From Mesorhizobium sp. (GTDB taxonomy: Bacteria > Pseudomonadota > Alphaproteobacteria > Rhizobiales > Rhizobiaceae), in NCBI GenBank assembly GCA_004020315.1, contig SAQG01000024.1, forward strand, positions 26,530 through 90,529: a DNA stretch of 64,000 nt, in the 5' to 3' direction. The notes beneath the pieces were generated by a model that did not search any database, had not been told where the DNA came from, and was given only the letters and a program-made list of their open reading frames with translations. The position numbers and the translations under genes were made by a program. This document shows positions 43,308-51,825 of the stretch, in pieces. Numbering within the stretch: position 1 is the stretch's first letter; each line of letters starts with the position of its first letter.

Positions 43308-44147
43308 ATGACTCCTATGGAAAAGGCGGGGTGGACGCCGCTGCCGCATTCGGATGAGGATCTGGAGCGGTCGAAAAGCGTGCCGGATACGCCGCAGACG
43401 CGTGCCGAGACCTACCGGTTGGCCTGGAACGATCCCGACTTCATGACGCGGCGCGAATTGCGCGCGGTCAGGCTCCAGCTCGAACTGTTGAAGCCGGAGA
43501 TGATCCTGGCCGAGCGCGGCATCCGCTCGACCGTCATCCTGTTCGGCGGGGCGCGCATCCCCGAGCCGAACGGCGAAGCCTGGGCGGCCAAGAACGAGAC
43601 GCAGAAGAAGAACCTCGAGAAGAACAGTAAATATTACGAGGAAGCGCGAAAATTCGCTCGCCTCTGCTCGCAGCAGTCGGCCACCTCTTATTATCGCGAA
43701 TTCGTCGTGGTGACAGGCGGCGGACCCGGCGTCATGGAAGCCGGCAACCGCGGCGCCGACGATGTCGGCGCACCTTCTATAGGCCTCAACATCGTGTTGC
43801 CGCACGAGCAGGCGCCGAATGCCTATGTGACGCCGGAGCTCTGCTTCAACTTCCACTATTTCGCGGTCCGCAAGATGCATTTCGTCATGCGCGCCAAGGC
43901 TGTCGCGGTGTTTCCGGGCGGCTTCGGCACGATGGACGAATTCTTCGAGACGCTGACCCTGATCCAGACCGGCCGCATGGAACGCGTGCCGGTGATCCTG
44001 TTCGGCAAGGCGTTTTGGGAAAGGGCGATCGACCTCGATTTCCTCGCCGAGCAAGGCACGATCACCCCCGGCGACCAGGACATCATCGATTTCGTCGACA
44101 CCGCCGACGAGGCCTGGGGAATCATCAGCCGTTTCTATAAGCTTTAG
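43308..44147 (+). CDS. LOG family protein (TIGR00730-like)
   Basis: A 279-residue protein of the LOG/'lysine decarboxylase-like' family with a Rossmann core. The nucleotide-binding motifs are VVVTGGGPGVMEAGNRGA and VFPGGFGTMDEFFE (PGGxGTxxE). Family members hydrolyse nucleoside monophosphates, in several cases releasing cytokinins from their ribotides. The longer group with an N-terminal extension, as here, is less well characterised. GGTAAGGTGAT precedes the ATG at 43308. A cytokinin role would be of interest in a plant-associated bacterium but is not shown. Confidence 0.85.
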   Translation: MTPMEKAGWTPLPHSDEDLERSKSVPDTPQTRAETYRLAWNDPDFMTRRELRAVRLQLELLKPEMILAERGIRSTVILFGGARIPEPNGEAWAAKNETQKKNLEKNSKYYEEARKFARLCSQQSATSYYREFVVVTGGGPGVMEAGNRGADDVGAPSIGLNIVLPHEQAPNAYVTPELCFNFHYFAVRKMHFVMRAKAVAVFPGGFGTMDEFFETLTLIQTGRMERVPVILFGKAFWERAIDLDFLAEQGTITPGDQDIIDFVDTADEAWGIISRFYKL

Positions 44148-44187
44148 GCCACGAGCTGTATCGATCCGGCTGCACGAAGCAACCGAT

Positions 44188-44895
44188 TCAAGCGGTGACG
44201 TCGACGATCGCAGTGAGGAATTCGGCAAGGTCGTCGGTGACGAAATCCACGTCGTCCTCGTTGGCCGGGTCACGTTCCCAGATTTCCGAGAAGGTCGGCT
44301 CGAAGTTGCGCGGCACGACCAGCACAGTGGTCATGCCCAGCGATTTCGGCACGGACAGGTTGCGGGCCAGATCCTCGAACATCACCGCATTGTGGCCGGT
44401 GACGGCATGGAGTTCCGCAAACTTCTCATAGCTCCGGCGCGCCGGCTTGGGGTTCAGCCCGGCAGCGACGATATCGAAGATGTCGTCGAAATGGTCGAGG
44501 ATGCCGAGTTGGCGCGCGGTGCGTTCGGCATGCCTGCGGTCGCCATTGGTGAAGATGAACTTGCGGCCGGGAAGCTGGCGGATGGCGGTGCCGAGAACAG
44601 GATCGGGAACCAGCCAGGAATAGTCGATGTCATGGACCTTCTCGAGAAAGTCGTCGGGATCGATGCCGTGGCGCGCCATCAGGCCGTTCAGCGTCGTGCC
44701 ATATTCCCGGTAGAGTTCCTTCTGCAGCTTGCGGGCATCCTCGCGTGGCAGCGTCAGCAGTTCTCCGACATAGGCGGTCATCTTCACGTCGATCTGCGAG
44801 AACAGGTTCGAATGGTGCGGATAGAGCGTGTTGTCGAGGTCGAATACCCAGTCGGTGACATGGGCAAAGCGGGCGGGATCCGGGAGCGTTGTCAT
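44188..44895 (-). CDS. Pyrimidine 5'-nucleotidase, HAD family
   Basis: A 235-residue HAD-superfamily phosphatase of the PynE/SDT1 type that dephosphorylates pyrimidine nucleotides. Motif I is WVFDLDNTLYPHHSNLF with the nucleophile Asp, motif II lies in FIFTNGDRRHAE and motif IV in NAVMFEDLARNL. The ATG at 44895 has AAGGA five bases upstream; a reading from 44943 adds 16 residues without support. It is convergent with the LOG-family gene, so two nucleotide-hydrolysing proteins are neighbours. Confidence 0.88.
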   Translation of the reverse strand: MTTLPDPARFAHVTDWVFDLDNTLYPHHSNLFSQIDVKMTAYVGELLTLPREDARKLQKELYREYGTTLNGLMARHGIDPDDFLEKVHDIDYSWLVPDPVLGTAIRQLPGRKFIFTNGDRRHAERTARQLGILDHFDDIFDIVAAGLNPKPARRSYEKFAELHAVTGHNAVMFEDLARNLSVPKSLGMTTVLVVPRNFEPTFSEIWERDPANEDDVDFVTDDLAEFLTAIVDVTA

Positions 44896-45057
44896 GCAGT
44901 CCTTATGGCACGAAACGACGCTTTTGGCAGAGGCTTTATCCACAACTTATGCGCGCTGCGAGTGGCGAAAATGGCGCGATGATTCAAATTTTAGGCATCG
45001 CCGAAAGGTGCCATTCAGGGCTTGCTGGCACAGAGACGGTTTAGGGGGAAGCCAGCG

Positions 45058-45819
45058 ATGAGCCGCATATTTCTGAAGTCTGCCGCTGTCGCTTTCGCCT
45101 CCCTCGCGGTCTCGCTTTTGTTGACGCTGATCGTCGTCCCGGCAATGGGTTTTCCGATCAACCGCACGATCTGGCTGACATCTACGGTCTGCCCGCTGGC
45201 GCTCGCCTGGATCGCCGGCGCTTATACGTTTTGGCAGGGCGAAAGGTTGAAAAGCGCCCATCGCGAGCTCGCCCGCGCTCATGCCCAGCTCGCCGCAGCG
45301 CATCGGCGCCTGTCGGAAAAGGCGAGCCGCGACGATATGACCGGCATGCTCAACCGCGAGAGCTTCTTTGCGGCGCTCGACGCCTCCCGGCGTAAATCCG
45401 ATCGCGGTGCGTTGCTGATCATCGATGCCGACCACTTCAAACTCATCAACGACAGCTACGGCCATCTGACCGGCGACGACGCGCTGCTTCTGATTGCAAG
45501 CGCGATCGAGCGCGGCGTGCGCAGCGGCGACGTGATCGGCCGCATCGGCGGCGAGGAATTCGGTGCGTTCCTCATCGGCGCCACCGAACAGGAAGCCAAA
45601 CGCGTCGCCGAACGCATCCGCCGTGAAGTCGAGCTGATCCGCTTCCGCCCCGTCGATGATCGGGTCATACCCCTCACGGTCAGCATCGGCGGTGTCACCT
45701 GCGGCGAGGATGCCGCCGTATCGGATCTGATGCGTGCCGCCGACCACCGCCTTTACCAGGCCAAGCATCGCGGCCGCAATCTGACCATCCTGGACAGGGA
45801 CATTTCCGAAGCGGCTTGA
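45058..45819 (+). CDS. GGDEF diguanylate cyclase, two-span
   Basis: A 253-residue protein: two N-terminal membrane spans (about 5-30 and 43-60), a short helix, then a GGDEF domain. The active motif is GRIGGEEFGAFL and the I-site RSGD lies five residues before it, so enzymatic activity and feedback control are both expected. AGGGGGAA precedes the ATG at 45058. It is the second cyclic-di-GMP synthase in the window and stands alone. Confidence 0.9.
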   Translation: MSRIFLKSAAVAFASLAVSLLLTLIVVPAMGFPINRTIWLTSTVCPLALAWIAGAYTFWQGERLKSAHRELARAHAQLAAAHRRLSEKASRDDMTGMLNRESFFAALDASRRKSDRGALLIIDADHFKLINDSYGHLTGDDALLLIASAIERGVRSGDVIGRIGGEEFGAFLIGATEQEAKRVAERIRREVELIRFRPVDDRVIPLTVSIGGVTCGEDAAVSDLMRAADHRLYQAKHRGRNLTILDRDISEAA

Positions 45820-45905
45820 GCGGTCTCGCTCATTAAGGAAATCCTAACGTTGTTTGGACTGAGCCGAGCCGCTTACACGGCTTAAGCAAAGTGTGCAGCT
45901 AGGTT

Positions 45906-45920
45906 TGGCACGGAATTGGC
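45906..45920 (+). promoter_or_regulatory. Candidate sigma-54 promoter
   Basis: TGGCACG-GAAT-TGGC matches the RpoN consensus TGGCACG-N4-TTGC with one mismatch, and the invariant GG and GC are ten bases apart as required. It lies 82 bases before the Tat minigene that leads the GMC oxidoreductase operon. No enhancer-binding regulator gene is adjacent. Confidence 0.5.
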
Positions 45921-46001
45921 TTCTCCTGACGTGCATGTGCTGTTCAGGGACCGCCATGCGTGGATCGAAGCCTATCGAGAGACGTGCCCGAGAGACGTGC
46001 C

Positions 46002-46157
46002 ATGAGTTTCTTCACCAAGAAAATATCGCGCCGCACGATCATGCAGGCGCTGATCGCGTTGCCGGCCCTGTCGCTGTTCCGCAAGCTGCCCGATACCGAT
46101 CCGGACGCGATCGTCGAGGTCAATGGTTGGATCCTCAAAAGGAGTGATCTCACTTGA
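46002..46157 (+). CDS. Small twin-arginine signal protein
   Basis: A 51-residue protein that starts MSFFTKKISRRTIMQALIAL, a twin-arginine signal (RR at residues 10-11) with hydrophobic core, and ends with a short polar tail (DPDAIVEVNGWILKRSDLT). It is too small to be an enzyme. Its stop overlaps the TTG start of the GMC oxidoreductase (TTGA), so the two are coupled. In flavin dehydrogenases such as gluconate and fructose dehydrogenase, a small Tat subunit carries a signal-less large subunit across the membrane; this could be a minimal version. That role is inference. Confidence 0.65.
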   Translation: MSFFTKKISRRTIMQALIALPALSLFRKLPDTDPDAIVEVNGWILKRSDLT

Positions 46158-47593
46158 TCTTCGACAGTTACGAGGCATTTCGCGCGGTGAATTTCACCGC
46201 CAAGGTCTGCATTCTCGGCTCCGGGCCAGCCGGCACCACGATCGCCAGGAAGCTTGGCGCGGCCGGCATTCCGGTTGTGGTGCTGGAGGCCGGCTCCCGC
46301 GAGTTCAGCGATGACTCGCAGGATTTCTACCGCGGCGTCACCGTCGGCGACCCCTATTTCGATCTCGACATCACCCGGCTGCGCTTCATGGGCGGCAGCT
46401 CCAATCACTGGGCCGGCTGGTGCCGGGTGCTCGACAGCCAGGATTTCGAGGCTAAGGCCTGGGCGCCGGATACCGGCTGGCCGCTCGGCTGTGCCGACAT
46501 CGAGCCTTATCTGCCAGAAGTCCAAGACATCCTGGAACTTCCCGACTTCCGGCCGGATGTGCCGATTTCGGACGATATTCGCTGGGTGCAACTGATCAAG
46601 AGCCCGGCCGTACGCTTCGGCGAAAAATTTGCCGACGAGCTCGACAGGAGCAGGAACGTGGCCGTGGTGCTCAGCACCTATGCCACCGAGCTTACCGGCG
46701 ACGGCAAGAGGGTAATCGCCGCCAAACTGTGGTCGAACGGTCAGGATGCCGGCTTTTTCACCGCCGACTATTTCATCGTTTGCACCGGCGGCCTGGAAAA
46801 CTCACGGCTGCTTCTGTGGTCGAACCAGCGCTCGAACGGCGGCGTGGTGCCGAAGGCGACGGCGCTCGGCCGCTACTGGATGGAGCATCCGACCTTCGAG
46901 GGCGGCAACGCCATCCTCGCCGACTATAGCGCGTTCGAGGTCGACGCCACCAACGAGGCCTTCTTCTCGCCGACGCCGGCGGCCATGGAGCGCCTCGAGA
47001 TCATGAATTTCGGCATCAGGCTGATTCAGACGCCGTACCCCGGCATCAAAAGCCTCATCGCCGACCTTGCCTGCACAGCGCCCGAGATGGCCGAATGGGT
47101 ATCCTATCAGCTCAGTCAGAACCTGCGCTGCGCCGCCCAGCTTTATGTCGCCTGGGAACAGGCGCCGCTGGCCTCGAATCAGATCCGGTTGTCAAAGACC
47201 GATGTCGACCCTGCCGGCGTGCCGCGCATCGAACTGCACTGGAAAAAGTCGGAGCTGGAGCGCCGCACGCTCCTCGAGGGCTTGAGGCTGTTCGGCACGA
47301 CCCTTGTCCGGAAGGATCTCGGCCGGGTGCGCATCGCCGACTGGCTCGCCAATGGCGGGGACTATCCGACGAATGAGGAACTGGCAGGGCACCATCATAT
47401 GGGCGGCACGCGCATGGGTACGGACGTGACCAAAAGCGTGGTGGACGCCAACTCGAAGGTGCACGGCATGGACAATCTCTATGTCGGCGGTTCCTCCGTG
47501 TTCTGCACGTCGGGTGAATGCAACCCGACGACGACAATCGTCGCATTGGCCTGCCGGCTGGGCGATCATCTCAGCAAAGTCATCGGCGCGTAG
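46154..47593 (+). CDS. GMC family FAD-dependent oxidoreductase
   Basis: A 479-residue GMC oxidoreductase. The FAD-binding Rossmann motif is ILGSGPAGTTIARKLGAAG with VVVLEAGS. The substrate domain shows FMGGSSNHWAGWC, and the C-terminal part has GHHMGGTRMGTDV and FCTSGECNPTTTIVALACRL, with the active-site His/Asn pair. It has no signal peptide of its own. The TTG start overlaps the stop of the Tat minigene and has AGGAG nine bases upstream. Probable substrates are alcohols or sugars. No cytochrome subunit is encoded nearby. A possible sigma-54 promoter lies upstream of the pair. Confidence 0.88.
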   Translation: MIFDSYEAFRAVNFTAKVCILGSGPAGTTIARKLGAAGIPVVVLEAGSREFSDDSQDFYRGVTVGDPYFDLDITRLRFMGGSSNHWAGWCRVLDSQDFEAKAWAPDTGWPLGCADIEPYLPEVQDILELPDFRPDVPISDDIRWVQLIKSPAVRFGEKFADELDRSRNVAVVLSTYATELTGDGKRVIAAKLWSNGQDAGFFTADYFIVCTGGLENSRLLLWSNQRSNGGVVPKATALGRYWMEHPTFEGGNAILADYSAFEVDATNEAFFSPTPAAMERLEIMNFGIRLIQTPYPGIKSLIADLACTAPEMAEWVSYQLSQNLRCAAQLYVAWEQAPLASNQIRLSKTDVDPAGVPRIELHWKKSELERRTLLEGLRLFGTTLVRKDLGRVRIADWLANGGDYPTNEELAGHHHMGGTRMGTDVTKSVVDANSKVHGMDNLYVGGSSVFCTSGECNPTTTIVALACRLGDHLSKVIGA

Positions 47594-47595
47594 AA

Positions 47596-47612
47596 GGCCG
47601 GCTCAGCCGGCC
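47596..47612 (+). terminator. Hairpin after the GMC gene
   Basis: GGCCGGC-TCA-GCCGGCC is a perfect seven-base-pair GC stem three bases after the stop codon. No T-run follows, so it may stabilise the mRNA end or assist factor-dependent termination rather than act as a classic terminator. Confidence 0.45.
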
Positions 47613-47690
47613 GGCCGAGGGATCGTCGTCACAGTGCGCCACCAACAACGCCCGCGCCGATCGGCTGCGAGCGTCCGAGCCAGCCAGCGT

Positions 47691-48527
47691 CTAAAGTTTC
47701 GCCGGGTCGAGCGCCGGCTTGCCCTTGTGGCGTCCGATGATCGCTGCCATGTCGGCGACGTTCTGGAAGGCATCACGCAAAACGTCGAACGACGGCAGCA
47801 CGAAATAGGCGCGCTGGAACTTGTCGATCTCGTAGCTGGTGCGCATTACCGTTTCCAGATCGAAGGGAACATGGTGCGCGTCCTTGCTTTCAATCGCGAA
47901 TTGAAGTTCCGCAAAGGACGACATCAGCCCGGCGCCGAAAGCCTTCAACGGTTGGCCTGCTTCCTGGATCAGCCCGTATTCGACAGTGTACCAGTAGAGG
48001 CGGCTGATCATCTCGTCGCCGCCGAGGGCGATCAGATGCTCGGCCTTCTCGCCATACATCTGCATGAAATCGGCAAAGACCGGCTGCGTCAGCGCCGGCA
48101 CATGGCCGAAGAAGTCGTGGAACATGTCCGGCTCGACGATGTAGTCGAGCTCTTGTTTCGTCCGCAGCCAGTTGGTCACCGGGAAGCGGCGGTTGGCGAG
48201 GTGGACGAAGAAGGCTGGTGCGGGTATGAGGCCGGGCACGGCGACGATTTCCCAACCGGTAAGCTTGCGCAGCTTTTCGCTGACTACACCGAAATCCGGA
48301 ATCTTGTCGAGCAGGCCCAGCGTGGCGACGCCGTCGAGATAGGACCGGTGTGCCAGCTTTTTGGTCAGCTTCGTCTGGCGGTCGCATAGTGTACGCCACA
48401 CCGCCTGCTCGTCGGCGGTGTAGTCATAGCTCTGCTCCACTGTGAAATCGGGACGGCAGACCGAATAGTCGCCGCGAAGGCCTTGCGCCGCGCATTCGCG
48501 GGCGTAATCGGCAACGCTCATCGTCAT
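47691..48527 (-). CDS. phhA: Phenylalanine 4-monooxygenase
   Basis: A 278-residue iron- and pterin-dependent hydroxylase that converts phenylalanine to tyrosine. The iron ligands are His137 and His142 in EPDMFHDFFGHVP and Glu183 in YWYTVEYGLI. The length is that of bacterial monodomain enzymes, without a regulatory ACT domain. It is divergent from an Lrp-type regulator across 135 bases; such regulators often control phh genes in response to aromatic amino acids. No pterin-carbinolamine dehydratase gene is adjacent. Confidence 0.95.
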   Translation of the reverse strand: MTMSVADYARECAAQGLRGDYSVCRPDFTVEQSYDYTADEQAVWRTLCDRQTKLTKKLAHRSYLDGVATLGLLDKIPDFGVVSEKLRKLTGWEIVAVPGLIPAPAFFVHLANRRFPVTNWLRTKQELDYIVEPDMFHDFFGHVPALTQPVFADFMQMYGEKAEHLIALGGDEMISRLYWYTVEYGLIQEAGQPLKAFGAGLMSSFAELQFAIESKDAHHVPFDLETVMRTSYEIDKFQRAYFVLPSFDVLRDAFQNVADMAAIIGRHKGKPALDPAKL

Positions 48528-48662
48528 GGCTGTTCTCCCTGGAAATCACGACTAACAACGCAAAAGTCTAGCCGGATCCGGTGAGGCAAATCCGCTTTGA
48601 TGATGGCTCAAATATGAGATTTGAGGTAAAAGCTACCACAGCAAAGCTGTAGGAGAGTGAAA

Positions 48663-49139
48663 GTGCCTCAGTTTGACGATTTTGAGATCAAGATGCTCGA
48701 TATCTTGCAACGTGACGGACGCAAGCCTGTGTCCGAACTGGCCCAGGAAATCGGTCTTTCGACGACGCCATGCGCGCGCCGCTTCGAGGCTCTCCAGAGC
48801 GCCGGCATCATCAAGGGCTTTGCCGCTGTGCTCAGCCGCCGCGCCGTCGGCCTGATGGTCGAAGTGTTCATTCAGGTGCGCCTGGTAACCCACAGCGACG
48901 GTTCGCCCGAAACCTTCATCGCCGCCGTGCGGCGCATGGACGAGGTGTCGTCGTGCTGGACGATGACCGGCGAGTACGACTTCCTGCTGCATGTGATGGT
49001 GCCGTCGGTCGACGAACTCAACGCCTTTGTCATGCACCGGCTGATGCGGCTCGACGGCGTGCGCGACGTCCACACCCAGCTCGTGCTGCAGAACATCAAG
49101 GGGCCGGGCCACGTGCCGCTTGGGCACCTCAGGCGATGA
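48663..49139 (+). CDS. Lrp/AsnC family transcriptional regulator
   Basis: A 158-residue Lrp-type regulator. The N-terminal helix-turn-helix is FDDFEIKMLDILQRDGRKPV to GLSTTPCARRFEALQSAGII, and the C-terminal RAM/ACT-like effector domain has VSSCWTMTGEYDFLLHVMVP. I chose the GTG at 48663, seven bases from AGGAG; a GTG six bases upstream is too close. It is divergent from phhA, so control of phenylalanine hydroxylation by an aromatic amino acid is likely by context. Confidence 0.9.
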   Translation: MPQFDDFEIKMLDILQRDGRKPVSELAQEIGLSTTPCARRFEALQSAGIIKGFAAVLSRRAVGLMVEVFIQVRLVTHSDGSPETFIAAVRRMDEVSSCWTMTGEYDFLLHVMVPSVDELNAFVMHRLMRLDGVRDVHTQLVLQNIKGPGHVPLGHLRR

Positions 49140-49259
49140 GGCTGTATTTCGGCGTCTGCATTTCTGCGGAAAAGCTGTACGGAAACTGCTGAACCGGGCC
49201 AGTTCCAGGCCCAGATCGCCGACCAGGATGACCGGACCGCCATCGCAAAAAGGTCCTCC

Positions 49260-50798
49260 ATGAAAATCGTCCTGATCAATCCGCCGCACACCGCAATCGG
49301 CAGCCGCGTGCCCGACGACCATTTGCCGCCGCTCGGGCTGCTGGCACTGGGCGGGCCGCTGATCGACGCCGGCCATGAGGTGCGGCTCGTCGATGCCGAG
49401 TTCGGCCCGATGCCGCTCGCCGCGGTCGTCGAAGATGCCTTGGGCGATTATCCCGATTGCATTCTGATCGGCCATTCCGGTTCGACCTCGGCGCATCCGA
49501 CAGCCCTGGAGATCGCACGAATGGTCAAGCACCGCGGCCCGGCGACGATGGTGATCTATGGCGGCGTGTTCCCGACCTATCACTGGCGCCATATCCTCGC
49601 CGAAACGGACGTCTTCGACTTCATCGTGCGAGGCGAAGGCGAGGCGACCATCGTCTCCCTGGTCGAGGCGCTGGAAAGCCGCCGGCCGCTATCTGGCGTG
49701 GCGGGCATCGCCTTTCGCGACGATTTGCGCCGGCCCTTTGCCACCAAGCCGGCAAGCACCATCGCCGACCTCGATGAATACCGCATCGGCTGGGACCTGA
49801 TCGATATCAGTCGCTATAGCTATTGGGGTGGCAAGCGTGCGGTGGTCATGCAGTTTTCCCGAGGCTGCCCGCATCTGTGCAACTATTGCGGCCAGCGCGG
49901 CTTCTGGACGCGATGGCGGCATCGCGACCCCGTGAAATTCGCGCAGGAGATAGCCTGGCTGCACCGCGAGCATGGGGTCGAGCTGATCAACCTTGCCGAC
50001 GAGAACCCGACCTCGTCCAAAAAAGCCTGGCGCGCCTTTCTCGATGCTATGATTGCGCAGAACGTGCCGGTCCTGATCGTCGGCTCAACCCGCGCCGACG
50101 ACATCGTTCGCGATGCCGACAGCCTGCATCTCTACCGCAAGGCAGGCGTCATCCGTTGGCTGCTGGGCATGGAAAACACCGACGAGCAGACGCTTGCACT
50201 GATCCGCAAGGGCGGCAGCACCTCATCCGACCGCGAGGCGATCCGGCTGCTGCGCCTGCACGGCATCCTGTCGATGGCGACCTGGGTGGCCGGTTTCGAG
50301 GACGAGCGTTTACGCGATCTCTGGCGCGGCTTTCGCCAGCTGATCGCCTATGATCCGGACCAGATCCAGGCGCTGTATGTCACGCCGCACCGCTGGACGC
50401 CGTTCTTCCGGATCGCCAGGGACCGCAAGGTGATCCAGCTGGACGCCCGCCTGTGGGACTACAAGCACCAGGTGCTGCAGATGACCCGGCTGAAGCCGTG
50501 GATGCTGTTTTTCAGCGTCAAGCTGATCGAACTGGCGGTGCAGTCCCGGCCCAAGGCCCTGGCGCGCATCCTGCTCCATAAGGATCCCGAGCAACGGCAT
50601 TCGATGCGCTGGTATACAAAAATGGGCCGCCGCGTCTGGTTCCGTGAAGTCTGGGGCTTTCTCGTGCGGGATCGCCGTCTTGACGACGGTCCGACGCTGG
50701 CCGCGTTCTGGGGCGCACCGCAGGACGAGGAAGAGCAATCGATGACGTTCGTACGCCCGGCGCGTAAGCCGGCCGTCAGGATCTCGCCGAGCGTCTGA
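49260..50798 (+). CDS. BchE-like B12-binding radical SAM protein
   Basis: A 512-residue protein closely resembling BchE, the oxygen-independent Mg-protoporphyrin monomethyl ester cyclase of phototrophs. The N-terminal cobalamin-binding domain includes INPPHTAIGSRVPDDHLPPL, GHSGSTSAHPT and IYGGVFPTYHW. The radical SAM cluster is C203-x3-C207-x2-C210 in SRGCPHLCNYCGQRGFWTRW. The C-terminal part keeps DPDQIQALYVTPHRWTPFFR. No bacteriochlorophyll or carotenoid gene is nearby, so the function is unclear. It could act in tetrapyrrole metabolism, be left from a lost photosynthesis cluster, or have a new substrate. It is a single gene with no strong promoter seen in the 120 bases upstream. Confidence 0.85.
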   Translation: MKIVLINPPHTAIGSRVPDDHLPPLGLLALGGPLIDAGHEVRLVDAEFGPMPLAAVVEDALGDYPDCILIGHSGSTSAHPTALEIARMVKHRGPATMVIYGGVFPTYHWRHILAETDVFDFIVRGEGEATIVSLVEALESRRPLSGVAGIAFRDDLRRPFATKPASTIADLDEYRIGWDLIDISRYSYWGGKRAVVMQFSRGCPHLCNYCGQRGFWTRWRHRDPVKFAQEIAWLHREHGVELINLADENPTSSKKAWRAFLDAMIAQNVPVLIVGSTRADDIVRDADSLHLYRKAGVIRWLLGMENTDEQTLALIRKGGSTSSDREAIRLLRLHGILSMATWVAGFEDERLRDLWRGFRQLIAYDPDQIQALYVTPHRWTPFFRIARDRKVIQLDARLWDYKHQVLQMTRLKPWMLFFSVKLIELAVQSRPKALARILLHKDPEQRHSMRWYTKMGRRVWFREVWGFLVRDRRLDDGPTLAAFWGAPQDEEEQSMTFVRPARKPAVRISPSV

Positions 50799-50831
50799 GC
50801 CCAACAATGCCCAACAAGCGTCAGCCTGCGC

Positions 50832-51731
50832 TCACGGCACGATCAGCGTGCCGGCGCCGTGTTCGGTAAACAGTTCGAGCAGCACCGCATGCGGCGTCTT
50901 GCCGTTGAGGATGACGACGCCCTCGACGCCGCGGTCGATCGCCTCGATGCAGGTCTCGACCTTGGGGATCATGCCGCCCGACACCGTGCCGTCCTTGATC
51001 AAGGCTTTTGCCTCGGCCACGGTCAGCTCGTCGATGAGCTTCTTGTTCTTATCGAGCACGCCGGGCACGTCGGTGAGGAACAAAAGGCGTGTCGCCTGGC
51101 AGGCGCCGGCGATAGCGCCGGCAAAGGTGTCGGCATTGATATTGTAGGTGTGGCCGTCGCGGCCGGGTGCCACCGGCGCCAGCACCGGGATCATTTCGGA
51201 CCGCGCCAGAAGGTCGAGCAGTGTGCGGTCGACCTCGACCGGCTCGCCGACGAAGCCGAGATCGAGCACGCGCTCGATATTGGAGTCCGGGTCGATCATG
51301 GTCTTGCGCGCCTTTTCGGCGAAAACCATATTGCCGTCCTTGCCGCACAGGCCGATCGCCCATTCGCCCTCGGCATTGATCAGCGCGACGATCTCCTTGT
51401 TGATCGAGCCAGCCAGCACCATCTCGACGATCTCGACCGTCTTCTGGTCGGTGACGCGCAGGCCGCCCTCGAACTTCGATTCGATGCCCATCTTGCTCAG
51501 CATGGCGCCGATCTGCGGTCCGCCGCCATGCACGACGATCGGGTTGACGCCGGATTGTTTCAGCAGCGCGATGTCGCGGGCGAAGGCCTTGCCGAGCGCA
51601 ATGTCGCCCATGGCGTGGCCGCCGTATTTCACCACGACCGTCTTGTTTTCGTAGCGCTGCATGTAGGGCAGCGCCCTCGAAAGCAGCGCGGCCTGCATTT
51701 CGGCGGTGGCGGCGAGGTCCGTCATCGGCAT
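50832..51731 (-). CDS. argB: Acetylglutamate kinase
   Basis: A 299-residue kinase of the amino-acid kinase family that phosphorylates N-acetylglutamate in arginine synthesis. The motifs are VVVKYGGHAMGD (ATP), NPIVVHGGGPQIG (substrate) and TVSGGMIPKVETCIEAI near the C-terminus. The N-terminal helix (about 1-30), common in arginine-sensitive hexameric forms, is present. The start may be the first or third codon (both Met). In many rhizobia argB follows engB; here 8 kb of accessory genes separate them. Confidence 0.95.
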   Translation of the reverse strand: MPMTDLAATAEMQAALLSRALPYMQRYENKTVVVKYGGHAMGDIALGKAFARDIALLKQSGVNPIVVHGGGPQIGAMLSKMGIESKFEGGLRVTDQKTVEIVEMVLAGSINKEIVALINAEGEWAIGLCGKDGNMVFAEKARKTMIDPDSNIERVLDLGFVGEPVEVDRTLLDLLARSEMIPVLAPVAPGRDGHTYNINADTFAGAIAGACQATRLLFLTDVPGVLDKNKKLIDELTVAEAKALIKDGTVSGGMIPKVETCIEAIDRGVEGVVILNGKTPHAVLLELFTEHGAGTLIVP

Positions 51732-51825
51732 GGTTCCCAGCTTGGCATGAACGGCGGCGTCTTAGCGGGAATTGGAGCAGGGGGCAAACGGCTTTGCGTT
51801 CAGATCAGGTGAAATCGGCCCCGGT

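Noticed and set aside
49140..49259. Cobalamin riboswitch before the B12-dependent BchE-like gene
   Set aside because: The 120-base gap is too short and shows no B12-box-like element.
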